From NCBI GenBank assembly GCA_019635965.1, contig JAHBYK010000017.1, positions 1-40,037 of the forward strand: a DNA stretch of 40,037 nt, written 5' to 3'. The translations under genes and the position numbers were made by a program. Under the pieces are notes generated by a model. The model was not told the origin of the DNA. It made no database searches and saw nothing but the letters and a program-made list of their open reading frames with translations. The stretch comes from Parvibaculum sp. GTDB lineage: Bacteria; Pseudomonadota; Alphaproteobacteria; Parvibaculales; Parvibaculaceae. Below are positions 16,021-23,258 of this stretch, in pieces (within the stretch, counting starts at the first letter, position 1; each line of letters begins with the position of its first letter).

Positions 16021-17097
16021 TCATGCGAAACCGGCGGGCGCGCCCGCGCCCGGCGGGGTGATCCCCAGCACCTTGAAGAGGCTGCCCATCTCCTCCGCGC
16101 CGGTCAACCGCGCAAGCGCCGTTTCGATTTCGCGTTTCTGCGGATCGGCGGCATTGCGCGCAAGACGCTCGGCGCGGGCGGCGATGCCGAGCGCGATGAG
16201 GAAGGGGCCCTGCTCAACGGGACCATGCGCTGCGGCGCCGCCGCGGCGGACGGCATGGGCAAGCGCCTCGAAATCGACATGGGCGGTGATATCCGCCTCG
16301 CCGGGCGCGTCGAACGGATCGGCAAAGCGGTGGTGGCGAAGTGCCTGAAGCGTGTCGCCCGGTGCGCTTTTCACATACCCATAGTCGATGATGAGCGCGG
16401 CGCCGCCATGGTGCGCGATGCGGGCGGCGATGTCTTCGGCGATGGCGGTGGCGGCGGGGCAGGTTTCGGCGATGGAACCGATGGGCGCATTTCGCACATT
16501 TTCGGCGAGCGCCTTGTCGTTCGCGGCGGCGACGGGCGCCAGGACGGGCACGAATTTGCCGTCACGGAAATCGACGCAGCGTTCGCACCAGCCGCGTTCC
16601 GTGCGCTGATATTGCGTGACCGGAAGCGCGTCGAAAAATTCGTTGGCAATGAGAAAGAGCGGCAGCGCGGGCAATTCGCCGATCGAGACGTGCCATTGCG
16701 CTTCAGGCACGCGGGCGCGCTGAGCTTCGCGCAGCGCCGGGCTCGTCTCGACGAAATGGACGGATGCAGCCTCCACCATGCCCGGCACGGTGCGCATGGC
16801 GCGCAGCGCATCGGCCATCAGCGTGCCGCGGCCGGGGCCGAGTTCGGCAAGGGCGAAGGGCGCGGGGCGGCCGCCTGCGATCCAGCGGTCGGCAAGCCAG
16901 AGGCCGATCAGCTCGCCGAACATCTGACTCACTTCGGGCGCGGTGGTGAAATCGCCCGCACGGCCCAGCGGATCGCGCGTGATGTAGTAGCCATGTTCGG
17001 GATGGCCGAGGGCGAGCGCCATGTAGTGCGACAGGGGCAGGGGCCCCGTTTCGCCGATCAGGCGAATGAGGTGATCGCGGAGACCGGCGCCGCTCAT
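16021..17097 (-). CDS. NDUFAF7-like SAM-dependent methyltransferase (COG1565)
   Basis: Bacterial member of the family whose mitochondrial version (NDUFAF7/MidA) dimethylates an arginine of complex I subunit NDUFS2 (358 aa). The start at 17097 overlaps the lgt stop by four bases (ATGA), which makes the 14-codon upstream extension unlikely. Family marks are GHPEHGYYITRDPLG followed by GDFTTAPEVSQMFGELIG at about residues 40-70. The SAM-binding motif is ELGPGRGTLMADALRA at about 90-105, and LIIDYGYV lies near 235. The bacterial substrate is not known; methylation of NuoCD is a reasonable guess. It sits between lgt and pgeF in a conserved cluster. Confidence 0.9.
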   Translation of the reverse strand: MSGAGLRDHLIRLIGETGPLPLSHYMALALGHPEHGYYITRDPLGRAGDFTTAPEVSQMFGELIGLWLADRWIAGGRPAPFALAELGPGRGTLMADALRAMRTVPGMVEAASVHFVETSPALREAQRARVPEAQWHVSIGELPALPLFLIANEFFDALPVTQYQRTERGWCERCVDFRDGKFVPVLAPVAAANDKALAENVRNAPIGSIAETCPAATAIAEDIAARIAHHGGAALIIDYGYVKSAPGDTLQALRHHRFADPFDAPGEADITAHVDFEALAHAVRRGGAAAHGPVEQGPFLIALGIAARAERLARNAADPQKREIETALARLTGAEEMGSLFKVLGITPPGAGAPAGFA

Positions 17098-17915
17098 TTC
17101 GTCCTTGCGGGCCCGGCGGCGCGGTTGGCGAAGACCCACATGAGCGCGGCGCCCGCAAGCGCCATCGGGATCGACAGCGCCATGCCCATGGTGAGCCAGC
17201 CGCCCGCGAGATAGCCGATCTGCGCATCGGGCTCGCGGAAGAATTCGACGAAGGTGCGCGCGATGCCATAGCCGCAGATGAAGGCGCCGGTGACGACGCC
17301 GGGCTTTTTCAGCGCACCGAGACGCCAGACGAGGAACCAGAGAATGGCAAAGAGCAGGATGCCTTCAAGCGCCGCCTCATAGAGCTGGCTCGGATGGCGC
17401 GGCAGCGGGCCGCCATTGGGAAAGACGACGCCCCAGGGCACATCCGTCACGCGGCCCCAGAGTTCGGAATTGATGAAATTGGCGATGCGGCCGAAGAAGA
17501 GGCCGATCGTGGCGGCGGCGCTCGTCACATCCATCAATGAGGTGAGCGGGAGCTTGCGGGCGCGCGAGAAGAGGAACATGGCGGCGAGAACACCCGCCGC
17601 GCCGCCGTGGAAGCTCATGCCGCCCTGCCAGACATAAAGCACTTCGAGCGGGTGCCAGAGATAGTGGCCGGGATTGTAGAACACGACATAGCCGAGGCGG
17701 CCGCCGAGAATGACGCCGAGCGCCACCCAGAGCAGCATGTCGTCCACATCGTTTCTGGTGAGCGGCGATTTCTTCGGCCAGAGGCGATCGGCTTCCGCGA
17801 GCATGATGACATAGCGCCAGCCGAGGATGAGACCCGCGATATAGGCGAGCGCATACCAGCGGATCGCAAAGGGGCCGATCTCGATCAGGACGGGGTCGAT
17901 ATGGGGAAAGGGCAT
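17094..17915 (-). CDS. lgt: Prolipoprotein diacylglyceryl transferase
   Basis: Inner-membrane enzyme that transfers diacylglycerol from phosphatidylglycerol to the lipobox cysteine of prolipoproteins (273 aa). The ATG at 17915, beginning MPFPHIDPV, is chosen over an upstream start that adds a non-family extension. About seven membrane helices are seen. The motifs MSFHGGAAGV, the signature GRIANFINSELWG and RHPSQLYEA are intact, with the essential His, Arg, Asn and Glu. The methyltransferase gene begins in its stop codon. The window also encodes a possible lipoprotein substrate (27326-27730). Confidence 0.97.
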   Translation of the reverse strand: MPFPHIDPVLIEIGPFAIRWYALAYIAGLILGWRYVIMLAEADRLWPKKSPLTRNDVDDMLLWVALGVILGGRLGYVVFYNPGHYLWHPLEVLYVWQGGMSFHGGAAGVLAAMFLFSRARKLPLTSLMDVTSAAATIGLFFGRIANFINSELWGRVTDVPWGVVFPNGGPLPRHPSQLYEAALEGILLFAILWFLVWRLGALKKPGVVTGAFICGYGIARTFVEFFREPDAQIGYLAGGWLTMGMALSIPMALAGAALMWVFANRAAGPARTK

Positions 17916-18067
17916 GAGGCTCCGGCTTTCGGCACTGGCGATGCGCGCCAGTTTGGCGCGGCCGGGCTTCAAGTCAAGGAAGGGACGCGCGGGGCTTGAT
18001 TGCGGACAAGCTGTCGAGACCAACCGTCCTGAGATTTGCGGCGCAATTCTTGAGGCTTGCGCTCGAC

Positions 18068-18096
18068 AAAAAACGGGCGGCCAGATGGCCGCCCGT
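18068..18096 (-). terminator. Rho-independent terminator of the CYP153 gene
   Basis: Perfect 11-base stem ACGGGCGGCCA / TGGCCGCCCGT with a two-base centre, 27 bases past the P450 stop. On the minus strand it runs straight into six T (18073-18068). It separates the P450 gene from lgt. Confidence 0.85.
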
Positions 18097-18123
18097 CCAT
18101 GTGCGAGAGCCTGTGCGTCGGCG

Positions 18124-19389
18124 TCAGTTCTTCGCCGGAATCACGACCTTCATGGATTCATAGCCGCGCACGAAGGTGGAATAGGTGCGCTTCGGTTCGC
18201 CGACCAGCCGGATTTCCGGGAAACGCTTGAGGATTTCTTCCCAGATGATGGTGAGCTGAAGTTCGGCAAGGCGGTTGCCGACGCAGCGGTGGATGCCGAA
18301 GCCGAAGGAAATGTGCTGGCGGGGCCGCGCGCGGTCGATGATGTAATCGTTCGGACGCTCGATGACTTCATCGTCGCGGTTGCCCGAGAGATACCACATG
18401 ACGACCTTGTCGCCTTCGCGGATCTTCTTGCCCTGGAATTCGATGTCACGGTTCGCGGTGCGGCGCATATGGGCGAGCGGCGTCTGCCAGCGGATCGTTT
18501 CGGAAACCATCGGCGTGACGAGCGAAGGATCATTGCGCAGCTTCGCATACTGATCCGGGTTCTGGTTCAGCGCGAGAATGGAGCCGGAGATGGTGTTGCG
18601 CGTCGTGTCGTTGCCGCCGACGGTCAGCAGCACGACATTGCCGAAATATTCACGCGGCTCCATGTTCCGCGTTTCGGGATGATGCGCGAGCATGGAAATG
18701 AGGTCGCCGGTCGGCTCGGCATTGACCTTCTCATTCCAGAGGTTCGTGAAATAGGCATTGTATTCGCCGAAGATCTCGAGCTTCTGCTCGAGCGTCTCGA
18801 CGAGGCCGCCCGCCACCGGAATGGCGGTGACGACATCCGACCAGTAGGTGATCTTGCGGCGGTCTTCCTGCGGTGCGCCGAACAGCGTCGCCAGCGTCAT
18901 CGCGGTGAGTTCCTTCGAGACGAGATCGACCCAGTCGAATTCCTCGCCGATGGGCAGGCCGTCGAGAATGCCGGCGGCGCGCTCGCGGATCTGCGGTGCC
19001 ATCTGGGCGAGCGCGGAGGGGGCGACGGCGGGGCTCACCGCCTTGCGCTGCACGTCGTGGCGCGGCGGGTCCATGGCGATGAACATGGGCAGCGGCTCGA
19101 AATTCTGCTGGCCGCCGCTGATCGTGATGCCGCCTTTCATATAGTCGGACGAGAAGACCTGGTGGTTCGTGTCGACCGCCATGATGTCGTTGTATTTGGT
19201 GATCGACCAATAGGGGCCGTATTCGCTTTCCGGCGTGTAATGAACCGGGTCTTCGGCGCGCAGGCGCTCGAACCAGGGCAATACCGCATCGGCCTCGAAA
19301 AGCGCGGGCTGGGCGGGATCGAGGGTTTCGAGCGGCTGGGCATAAGCCGCCTCCCTGTCGAGATCCTTCTTTGAAACCTGCTCGTTCAT
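18124..19389 (-). CDS. Cytochrome P450, CYP153-type alkane/fatty-acid omega-hydroxylase
   Basis: Soluble class I P450 of 421 aa that should hydroxylate the terminal carbon of medium-chain alkanes or fatty acids, taking electrons from a ferredoxin and reductase encoded elsewhere. The I-helix is VGGNDTTRN, the K-helix ExxR is ETIRWQTPLAHMRRT, and the haem loop FGFGIHRCVGNRLAE puts the axial ligand at Cys369. FGPYWS-like EYGPYWSITKYNDIMAVDTN, GGITI and LPMFIAMDPPRHDVQRK follow the CYP153A pattern closely, as I recall it from CYP153A6. GGAGGAACAG precedes the ATG. A TetR gene lies upstream on the same strand, and a strong terminator follows the P450. CYP153s are typical of alkane degraders lacking or supplementing AlkB. 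Confidence 0.92.
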   Translation of the reverse strand: MNEQVSKKDLDREAAYAQPLETLDPAQPALFEADAVLPWFERLRAEDPVHYTPESEYGPYWSITKYNDIMAVDTNHQVFSSDYMKGGITISGGQQNFEPLPMFIAMDPPRHDVQRKAVSPAVAPSALAQMAPQIRERAAGILDGLPIGEEFDWVDLVSKELTAMTLATLFGAPQEDRRKITYWSDVVTAIPVAGGLVETLEQKLEIFGEYNAYFTNLWNEKVNAEPTGDLISMLAHHPETRNMEPREYFGNVVLLTVGGNDTTRNTISGSILALNQNPDQYAKLRNDPSLVTPMVSETIRWQTPLAHMRRTANRDIEFQGKKIREGDKVVMWYLSGNRDDEVIERPNDYIIDRARPRQHISFGFGIHRCVGNRLAELQLTIIWEEILKRFPEIRLVGEPKRTYSTFVRGYESMKVVIPAKN

Positions 19390-19506
19390 GGCTCTGTTCC
19401 TCCGGTCTTGTGCGGTTATTCAGGCCATATAGCGGCCATTCGAACAGCGTTCTGCAATGCCGGAATGGCCCTGAAGCGGCCCGGCCGCTGCGGCTTTTCG
19501 ACCCGC

Positions 19507-20190
19507 TCAGGCGCCGCGGTCGATCAGGAAGGCGGCACCGGCCATCAGTTTCTCGATCCGCTCCAGGGGGATTTCGCCCGGCGGGTAGGAAGCGGTGATG
19601 GCGGCGATGCCGCGCCCCATTGCCCAGATCGCATGGGCGGCATTTTCCTGATGCTCGGGCGGCAGGCGGTCGTCCTCCGCCATCGAGGCACGGTAGGCGG
19701 CGATGGTGGCAAGCTCCGCCTCACGCAATGCGGCGTGCTGGGCCATCAGATGCTCGTCGAACATCAGCGTGGCAAGGGCGGGATGGGCCAGCACGAAACT
19801 GAAAAAGGCGCGCGCGGCGGCCCGCATGGGCGGGGCATGTTCCGGCAGGGTGCGGAAATGGGCGATTTCGCGTTGCAGGTCCTGGAAGCCGGAGAGCGCA
19901 AGGTGCAGCAGCAGCTCTTCCTTGTTGGCGAAGTAATGATAGATCGAGGCCAGACCGATGCCGGCGCTGTCGGCGATGGCGCGCAGGCTGAGCGCGGCGA
20001 CGCCCTTTTCGGCGAGGATCTGCATGGCGGCGGCCAGCGTGCGGGCGCGGACGCTGTCGATCGCAAGCAGCGAGTCCGAGGGGCGCTCGCTCCCGCCATC
20101 CCTGCGGCCAAAGAGCGGCTTGCCGCTTGCCACCGCGCTCAGCGCCTCGCGGATGCCTTTCGGCAATTCGGTTTTTCTGTCCTTGGCCAT
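19507..20190 (-). CDS. TetR-family regulator, possible controller of the P450 gene
   Basis: Repressor-type protein of 227 aa from the ATG at 20190; an ATG 14 codons upstream is possible and neither has a strong ribosome binding site. The helix-turn-helix covers about residues 50-95 (AAMQILAEKGVAALSLRAIA then DSAGIGLASIYHYFANKEEL). The helical C-terminal ligand domain follows. It precedes the CYP153 gene by 117 bases on the same strand and is divergent from ubiK. In the gap before the P450 there is a short dyad GAAC-N3-GTTC near 19441-19451, a possible but weak operator. Regulation of the P450 is inferred from position only. Confidence 0.85.
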   Translation of the reverse strand: MAKDRKTELPKGIREALSAVASGKPLFGRRDGGSERPSDSLLAIDSVRARTLAAAMQILAEKGVAALSLRAIADSAGIGLASIYHYFANKEELLLHLALSGFQDLQREIAHFRTLPEHAPPMRAAARAFFSFVLAHPALATLMFDEHLMAQHAALREAELATIAAYRASMAEDDRLPPEHQENAAHAIWAMGRGIAAITASYPPGEIPLERIEKLMAGAAFLIDRGA

Positions 20191-20308
20191 GCGTTCATCG
20201 ATCCGGGGGCGGCAACCAGCGAAGTCTATCATGGGGTTTTCGCGCGGGTTCGCTTTTCGGGCGCGGTGCGACTATGTTGCCTCGAAGCATCGTGAGCGGA
20301 GCAGCCCC

Positions 20309-20593
20309 ATGACCCAGACCCAGAACCGGATTTTCGACGAGCTTGGCAGGCTTTTCACCAATGCGGCGGGCGCCGCGCAGGGGGTCAGGCAGGAGATCGA
20401 GACGGTCATCAAGGGGCAGGCCGAGCGGCTCGTCGCCGACATGGATCTCGTGACGCGCGAGGAGTTCGAGGCGGTGCGCGCCATGGCGCAGCTTGCCCGC
20501 GAGGAGAACGAGACCCTGAAGGCGCGGATCGAGGCGCTGGAAGCGGCGCTGGCCAAGAAGGCCACCAAGAAGGCGGCCAGCGCGGACGAGTGA
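20309..20593 (+). CDS. ubiK: Ubiquinone biosynthesis accessory factor UbiK (YqiC/BMFP family)
   Basis: Small coiled-coil protein of 94 aa that in E. coli assists the late aerobic ubiquinone-biosynthesis complex and interacts with lipids and UbiJ. The family pattern is clear: RIFDELGRLFTNAAGAAQGV, then VTREEFEAVRAMAQLARE, and the C-terminal coiled coil ENETLKARIEALEAAL ending in a Lys/Ala tail (KKATKKAAS). GAGCGGAG lies ahead of the ATG. It is divergent from the TetR gene and precedes a YbjN-domain gene and proC, an order common in alphaproteobacteria. Confidence 0.88.
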   Translation: MTQTQNRIFDELGRLFTNAAGAAQGVRQEIETVIKGQAERLVADMDLVTREEFEAVRAMAQLAREENETLKARIEALEAALAKKATKKAASADE

Positions 20594-20768
20594 CGCCGCC
20601 TGCTTCATCCACAGATTCGGCCCGGATTTCCCCACCTATCGGGCGGGCAAGGGTTGCGCCGACTCAATGTGTCGGGCACGTTTGTCTGGTGTTCACGGGG
20701 CGGGCAGCCCACTAGATATGGGGTTCGGAGGATATTCGGGCCCCGGGGCAACCCGAGCGGGGTGATGA

Positions 20769-21272
20769 ATGTCAGGCTCTGTCGCCGAAGCCGAAGAATT
20801 CGACGGCAATCCGCTCGATCTTCTCGAACAGGTCGCATCGATCCGCGACTGGTTCTTCGAGCGGAGCCATGAGGATGAGCTGAATATCTGCGTCGCCGGC
20901 GAGTGGCGGGACTATCAGCTTTCGCTCAACTGGCGGACCGATATTTCGGGCCTTCACGTCGCCTGCACGCTGGACCTGAAGGTGCCGGCGGAAAAACGGC
21001 CGGTGGTGCGCCACCTCATCACCCTCATCAACGAGCAGCTCTGGTCAGGCCATTTCGACATCTGGTCGGACGAGGGCGCGGTGCTCTATCGCAACAGCCT
21101 GCTGCTCTGCGGCGGGGCGGCGGCCACGCCCGAACAGTGTGAGGCGCTGCTGCGGCTCGCGGTGGACGCCTGCGAACGCTATTATCCGGCGCTGCAATTC
21201 GTGATGTGGGCGGGGAAGTCGGCCGAGGAGGCCATAGCCGCCGCCATGTTCGAAACGCAGGGAAGCGCCTGA
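20769..21272 (+). CDS. YbjN-domain protein
   Basis: Small cytosolic protein of 167 aa with the YbjN/type III secretion chaperone-like fold: an N-terminal acidic region (LDLLEQVASIRDWFFERS), then alternating strands (ELNICVAGEWRDYQLSLNWR, DISGLHVACTLDLKV) and a helix (PVVRHLITLINEQLWSGHF). The C-terminus is helical (CEALLRLAVDACERYYPALQ). The biochemical role of this group is unknown. It lies 175 bases after ubiK and 35 before proC on the same strand. That gap holds a dyad CCGAC-N7-GTCGG near 20660-20676 and a GANTC (CcrM-type) site, neither of clear meaning. Confidence 0.8.
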   Translation: MSGSVAEAEEFDGNPLDLLEQVASIRDWFFERSHEDELNICVAGEWRDYQLSLNWRTDISGLHVACTLDLKVPAEKRPVVRHLITLINEQLWSGHFDIWSDEGAVLYRNSLLLCGGAAATPEQCEALLRLAVDACERYYPALQFVMWAGKSAEEAIAAAMFETQGSA

Positions 21273-21307
21273 CGCGCCGACGGTTTCCTCAGAAGACGGT
21301 TCCAGAG

Positions 21308-22132
21308 ATGACAGTTTCGATCGAGCGTCCGCTTGTACTTGTGGGCGCGGGCAAGATGGGCAGCGCGCTGCTTTCCGGCTGGCTTCAGGGCGGGCTTTCG
21401 CCTTCGCTCGTGCATGTGCGCGAGCCGCAGCCATCGGCCGAGATCGGGGCGCTGGCGGCGAAGGGGCTGAAGCTCAATGCGCCGGTCAGCGAGATTGCGG
21501 CGGCGCGGCCGGCGCTGGTGCTGATCGCGGTGAAGCCGCAGGCCATGGGCGCGGTGCTGCCGGAGCTTGCGGCCCTGGTGCGGCCGGAAACCGTGTTCCT
21601 GTCGATTGCGGCGGGGACGGGGCTCGAGCGGCTGGAGGAACTGCTCGGCGCCGGCGTGGCGGCGATCCGCGCCATGCCGAATACGCCGGCATCGGTCGGA
21701 CGCGGCATCACGGTCGCCCATGCGAACCGGCATGTGACGGCGGAGCAGCGCGCGCTGGCGGACGGGCTGCTGGCCGCCGTGGGCGAGGTCGGCTGGGTCG
21801 AGAGCGAGGGGCTGATCGATGCGGTGACGGCGATCTCGGGCAGCGGGCCTGCCTATGTGTTCTATCTCGTCGAATGTCTCGCCGCGGCGGGCGAGGCGCT
21901 GGGGCTCGATGCGGCGCTGGCGATGAAGCTCGCGCGGGAGACGGTGAGCGGATCGGGCGAGATGCTGCACCGGCTGCCGGAACCGGCCTCGGAACTGCGC
22001 GCCAATGTGACATCGCCGGGCGGCACGACGGCGGCGGCGCTCGATGTGCTGATGGGCGAGGGGGGGTTGTCGCCGCTGATGCGCCGGGCGGCGATGGCGG
22101 CGCGCGACCGGGCGCGCGAACTCGGCAAGTAG
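21308..22132 (+). CDS. proC: Pyrroline-5-carboxylate reductase
   Basis: Last step of proline synthesis: reduces 1-pyrroline-5-carboxylate with NAD(P)H (274 aa, cytosolic decamer in the family). The Rossmann motif VGAGKMGSALL is at residues 11-21, RAMPNTPA lies at about 120, ISGSGPAYVFYLVECLA at about 175 and the P5CR signature TSPGGTTAAALDVL at about 235. The ATG at 21308 is chosen because it opens the Rossmann fold directly. It follows the YbjN-domain gene by 35 bases and precedes the TetR/COQ9-like gene by 51. Confidence 0.97.
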   Translation: MTVSIERPLVLVGAGKMGSALLSGWLQGGLSPSLVHVREPQPSAEIGALAAKGLKLNAPVSEIAAARPALVLIAVKPQAMGAVLPELAALVRPETVFLSIAAGTGLERLEELLGAGVAAIRAMPNTPASVGRGITVAHANRHVTAEQRALADGLLAAVGEVGWVESEGLIDAVTAISGSGPAYVFYLVECLAAAGEALGLDAALAMKLARETVSGSGEMLHRLPEPASELRANVTSPGGTTAAALDVLMGEGGLSPLMRRAAMAARDRARELGK

Positions 22133-22183
22133 GCTCGCCTTCGGGCCTTGCGGGGCCTATGTTTCTTCCGTCAGGAGAAAGAC

Positions 22184-22792
22184 ATGGCCCGCAAGAGCGA
22201 CCCGGAAGACAAGATCATCAATGCCGCGATGAAGCTCGCCGCGACGCGCGGCTGGCAGGCGCTGACGCTGGCCGACATCGCCAAGGCGGCGAAGCTGAAG
22301 CTGCCGGACATGCCGGCGCATTTTTCGTCGAAGACCGCCATTCTCGCCGCCTATGGACGGCGGATCGATGCGCGCGTCCTCGATGAAGCGGCCGCCGCGG
22401 AGATGGAAGGCGAAAGTGCGCGCGACCGGCTGTTCGACGTGCTGATGATGCGTTTCGACGCGATGGCGGGCGAGAAGGCGGCGCTGAGGCGCATCGCGGC
22501 GGACCTGAAGCGGGAGCCGCTTTCCTCTGCCGTGCTGGCGCGGCCGGTGCTGCAATCCATGAGCTGGATGCTGGAAGCGGCGGGGATCGACTCCTCCGGC
22601 ATTGCGGGCGCCGTGCGGGCGCGCGGCCTGGCGCTGATCTGGGCCTCGGCCTTCAAGGCCTGGCTCGACGATGATGACGACCAGTCGAAGACCATGGCGG
22701 TGCTCGACCGCAGGCTTGCGGATGCGGCGATGCTGATCGAGCGCGTGTCGCGCCTCATGCCGAAGCGCCGCGCGGCGGAAGAAGCCGCCTAG
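22184..22792 (+). CDS. TetR-fold protein with COQ9-like C-terminus
   Basis: 202 aa from an ATG preceded by AGGAGAAA. The N-terminus has a TetR-type helix-turn-helix (IINAAMKLAATRGWQALTLA then DIAKAAKLKLPDMPAHFSSK), but the recognition helix is Lys-rich and unusual (KAAKLKLPDMPAHF instead of SxxxxYxxF). The C-terminus, ALIWASAFKAWLDDDDDQSK followed by AVLDRRLADAAMLIERV, resembles the end of COQ9 family proteins, where an acidic segment is followed by xLDRRI. COQ9 itself has a TetR fold and binds lipid-like quinone intermediates. It lies 1.6 kb from ubiK in the same direction. It may be a ubiquinone-related lipid-binding protein or an ordinary regulator, and I cannot decide between them. Confidence 0.7.
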   Translation: MARKSDPEDKIINAAMKLAATRGWQALTLADIAKAAKLKLPDMPAHFSSKTAILAAYGRRIDARVLDEAAAAEMEGESARDRLFDVLMMRFDAMAGEKAALRRIAADLKREPLSSAVLARPVLQSMSWMLEAAGIDSSGIAGAVRARGLALIWASAFKAWLDDDDDQSKTMAVLDRRLADAAMLIERVSRLMPKRRAAEEAA

Positions 22793-22795
22793 AGG

Positions 22796-22821
22796 TGCCC
22801 GTCAGAAATGCCCGTCAGAAA
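22796..22821. repeat. 13-bp tandem duplication across a stop codon
   Basis: The unit tgcccgtcagaaa occurs twice without a gap (22796-22808, 22809-22821). It covers the stop codon of the NTF2-fold gene, so a second copy of the same TGA lies 13 bases downstream in another frame. Confidence 0.9.
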
Positions 22822-23186
22822 TGAAAGACGCGGCAGGCGGTGAGCTTGGCATGTTTCCATTCGAGGATTTCGGCGACGCGCTTGCGGCCCGCCTCGTCGC
22901 CATTCACCACGCGCCAGTATTCGATGGCGGCGCGGCCTTCATCATCCGTTCCCTCGGCGATCACATTCGTTATGTCGGCGCGGAAGCCCGTGAGGCGCGT
23001 TGCGACGGCGGCGGCATAGGTGCGCATCTCCGCCGGGCCATGAAGCGTTGCATCGGGGCGGTTCAGATAGGTGGTGACGGCGGCGCTCATATGGGTGGCG
23101 CCTTCGGCGTAAAGCGCGGCGACCTTTTCCGGGTCGAGGTCCGACCAGGCCCGCTGCCATTCCGCAACCATTCGGGGGAGGTTCAT
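22815..23186 (-). CDS. NTF2/SnoaL-like protein
   Basis: Small cytosolic protein of 123 aa with the cone-shaped NTF2 fold pattern: an N-terminal helix (MVAEWQRAWSDLDPEKVAAL), the loop motif YAEGATHMS, the helix HGPAEMRTYAAAVATRL and then strands FRADITNVI, RAAIEYWRVV, RVAEILEWK. Family members are isomerases, dehydratases or binding proteins; the active site cannot be assigned. CGGAGAC precedes the ATG, and a well-spaced promoter overlapped by a perfect 27-base palindrome lies just upstream, so expression is probably tightly controlled. Convergent with the TetR/COQ9-like gene. Confidence 0.78.
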   Translation of the reverse strand: MNLPRMVAEWQRAWSDLDPEKVAALYAEGATHMSAAVTTYLNRPDATLHGPAEMRTYAAAVATRLTGFRADITNVIAEGTDDEGRAAIEYWRVVNGDEAGRKRVAEILEWKHAKLTACRVFHF

Positions 23187-23213
23187 GACGGTCTCCGGGA
23201 TGCCATGCGGCGC

Positions 23214-23242
23214 AGGATAGGCGACAACGGCATTTAGGTCAA
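23214..23242 (-). promoter_or_regulatory. Promoter of the NTF2-fold gene
   Basis: On the minus strand, TTGACC (23242-23237) and TATCCT (23219-23214) are 17 bases apart. The predicted start near 23207 lies about 20 bases before the ATG at 23186, leaving room for the CGGAGAC ribosome binding site. Confidence 0.6.
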
Positions 23243-23258
23243 TAATATTGACCTAAAT
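23232..23258. promoter_or_regulatory. Perfect 27-bp palindromic operator over the -35 box
   Basis: Two 13-base arms (ATTTAGGTCAATA and its complement TATTGACCTAAAT) flank a single central A with no mismatch. The site covers the -35 hexamer of the NTF2-fold gene and touches the stop codon of the sensor kinase gene. It is AT-rich in GC-rich surroundings, as expected of a TetR- or MarR-type operator. It does not match the twin TetR site at 7774-7833 or the MarR site at 25979-25999. Confidence 0.75.
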
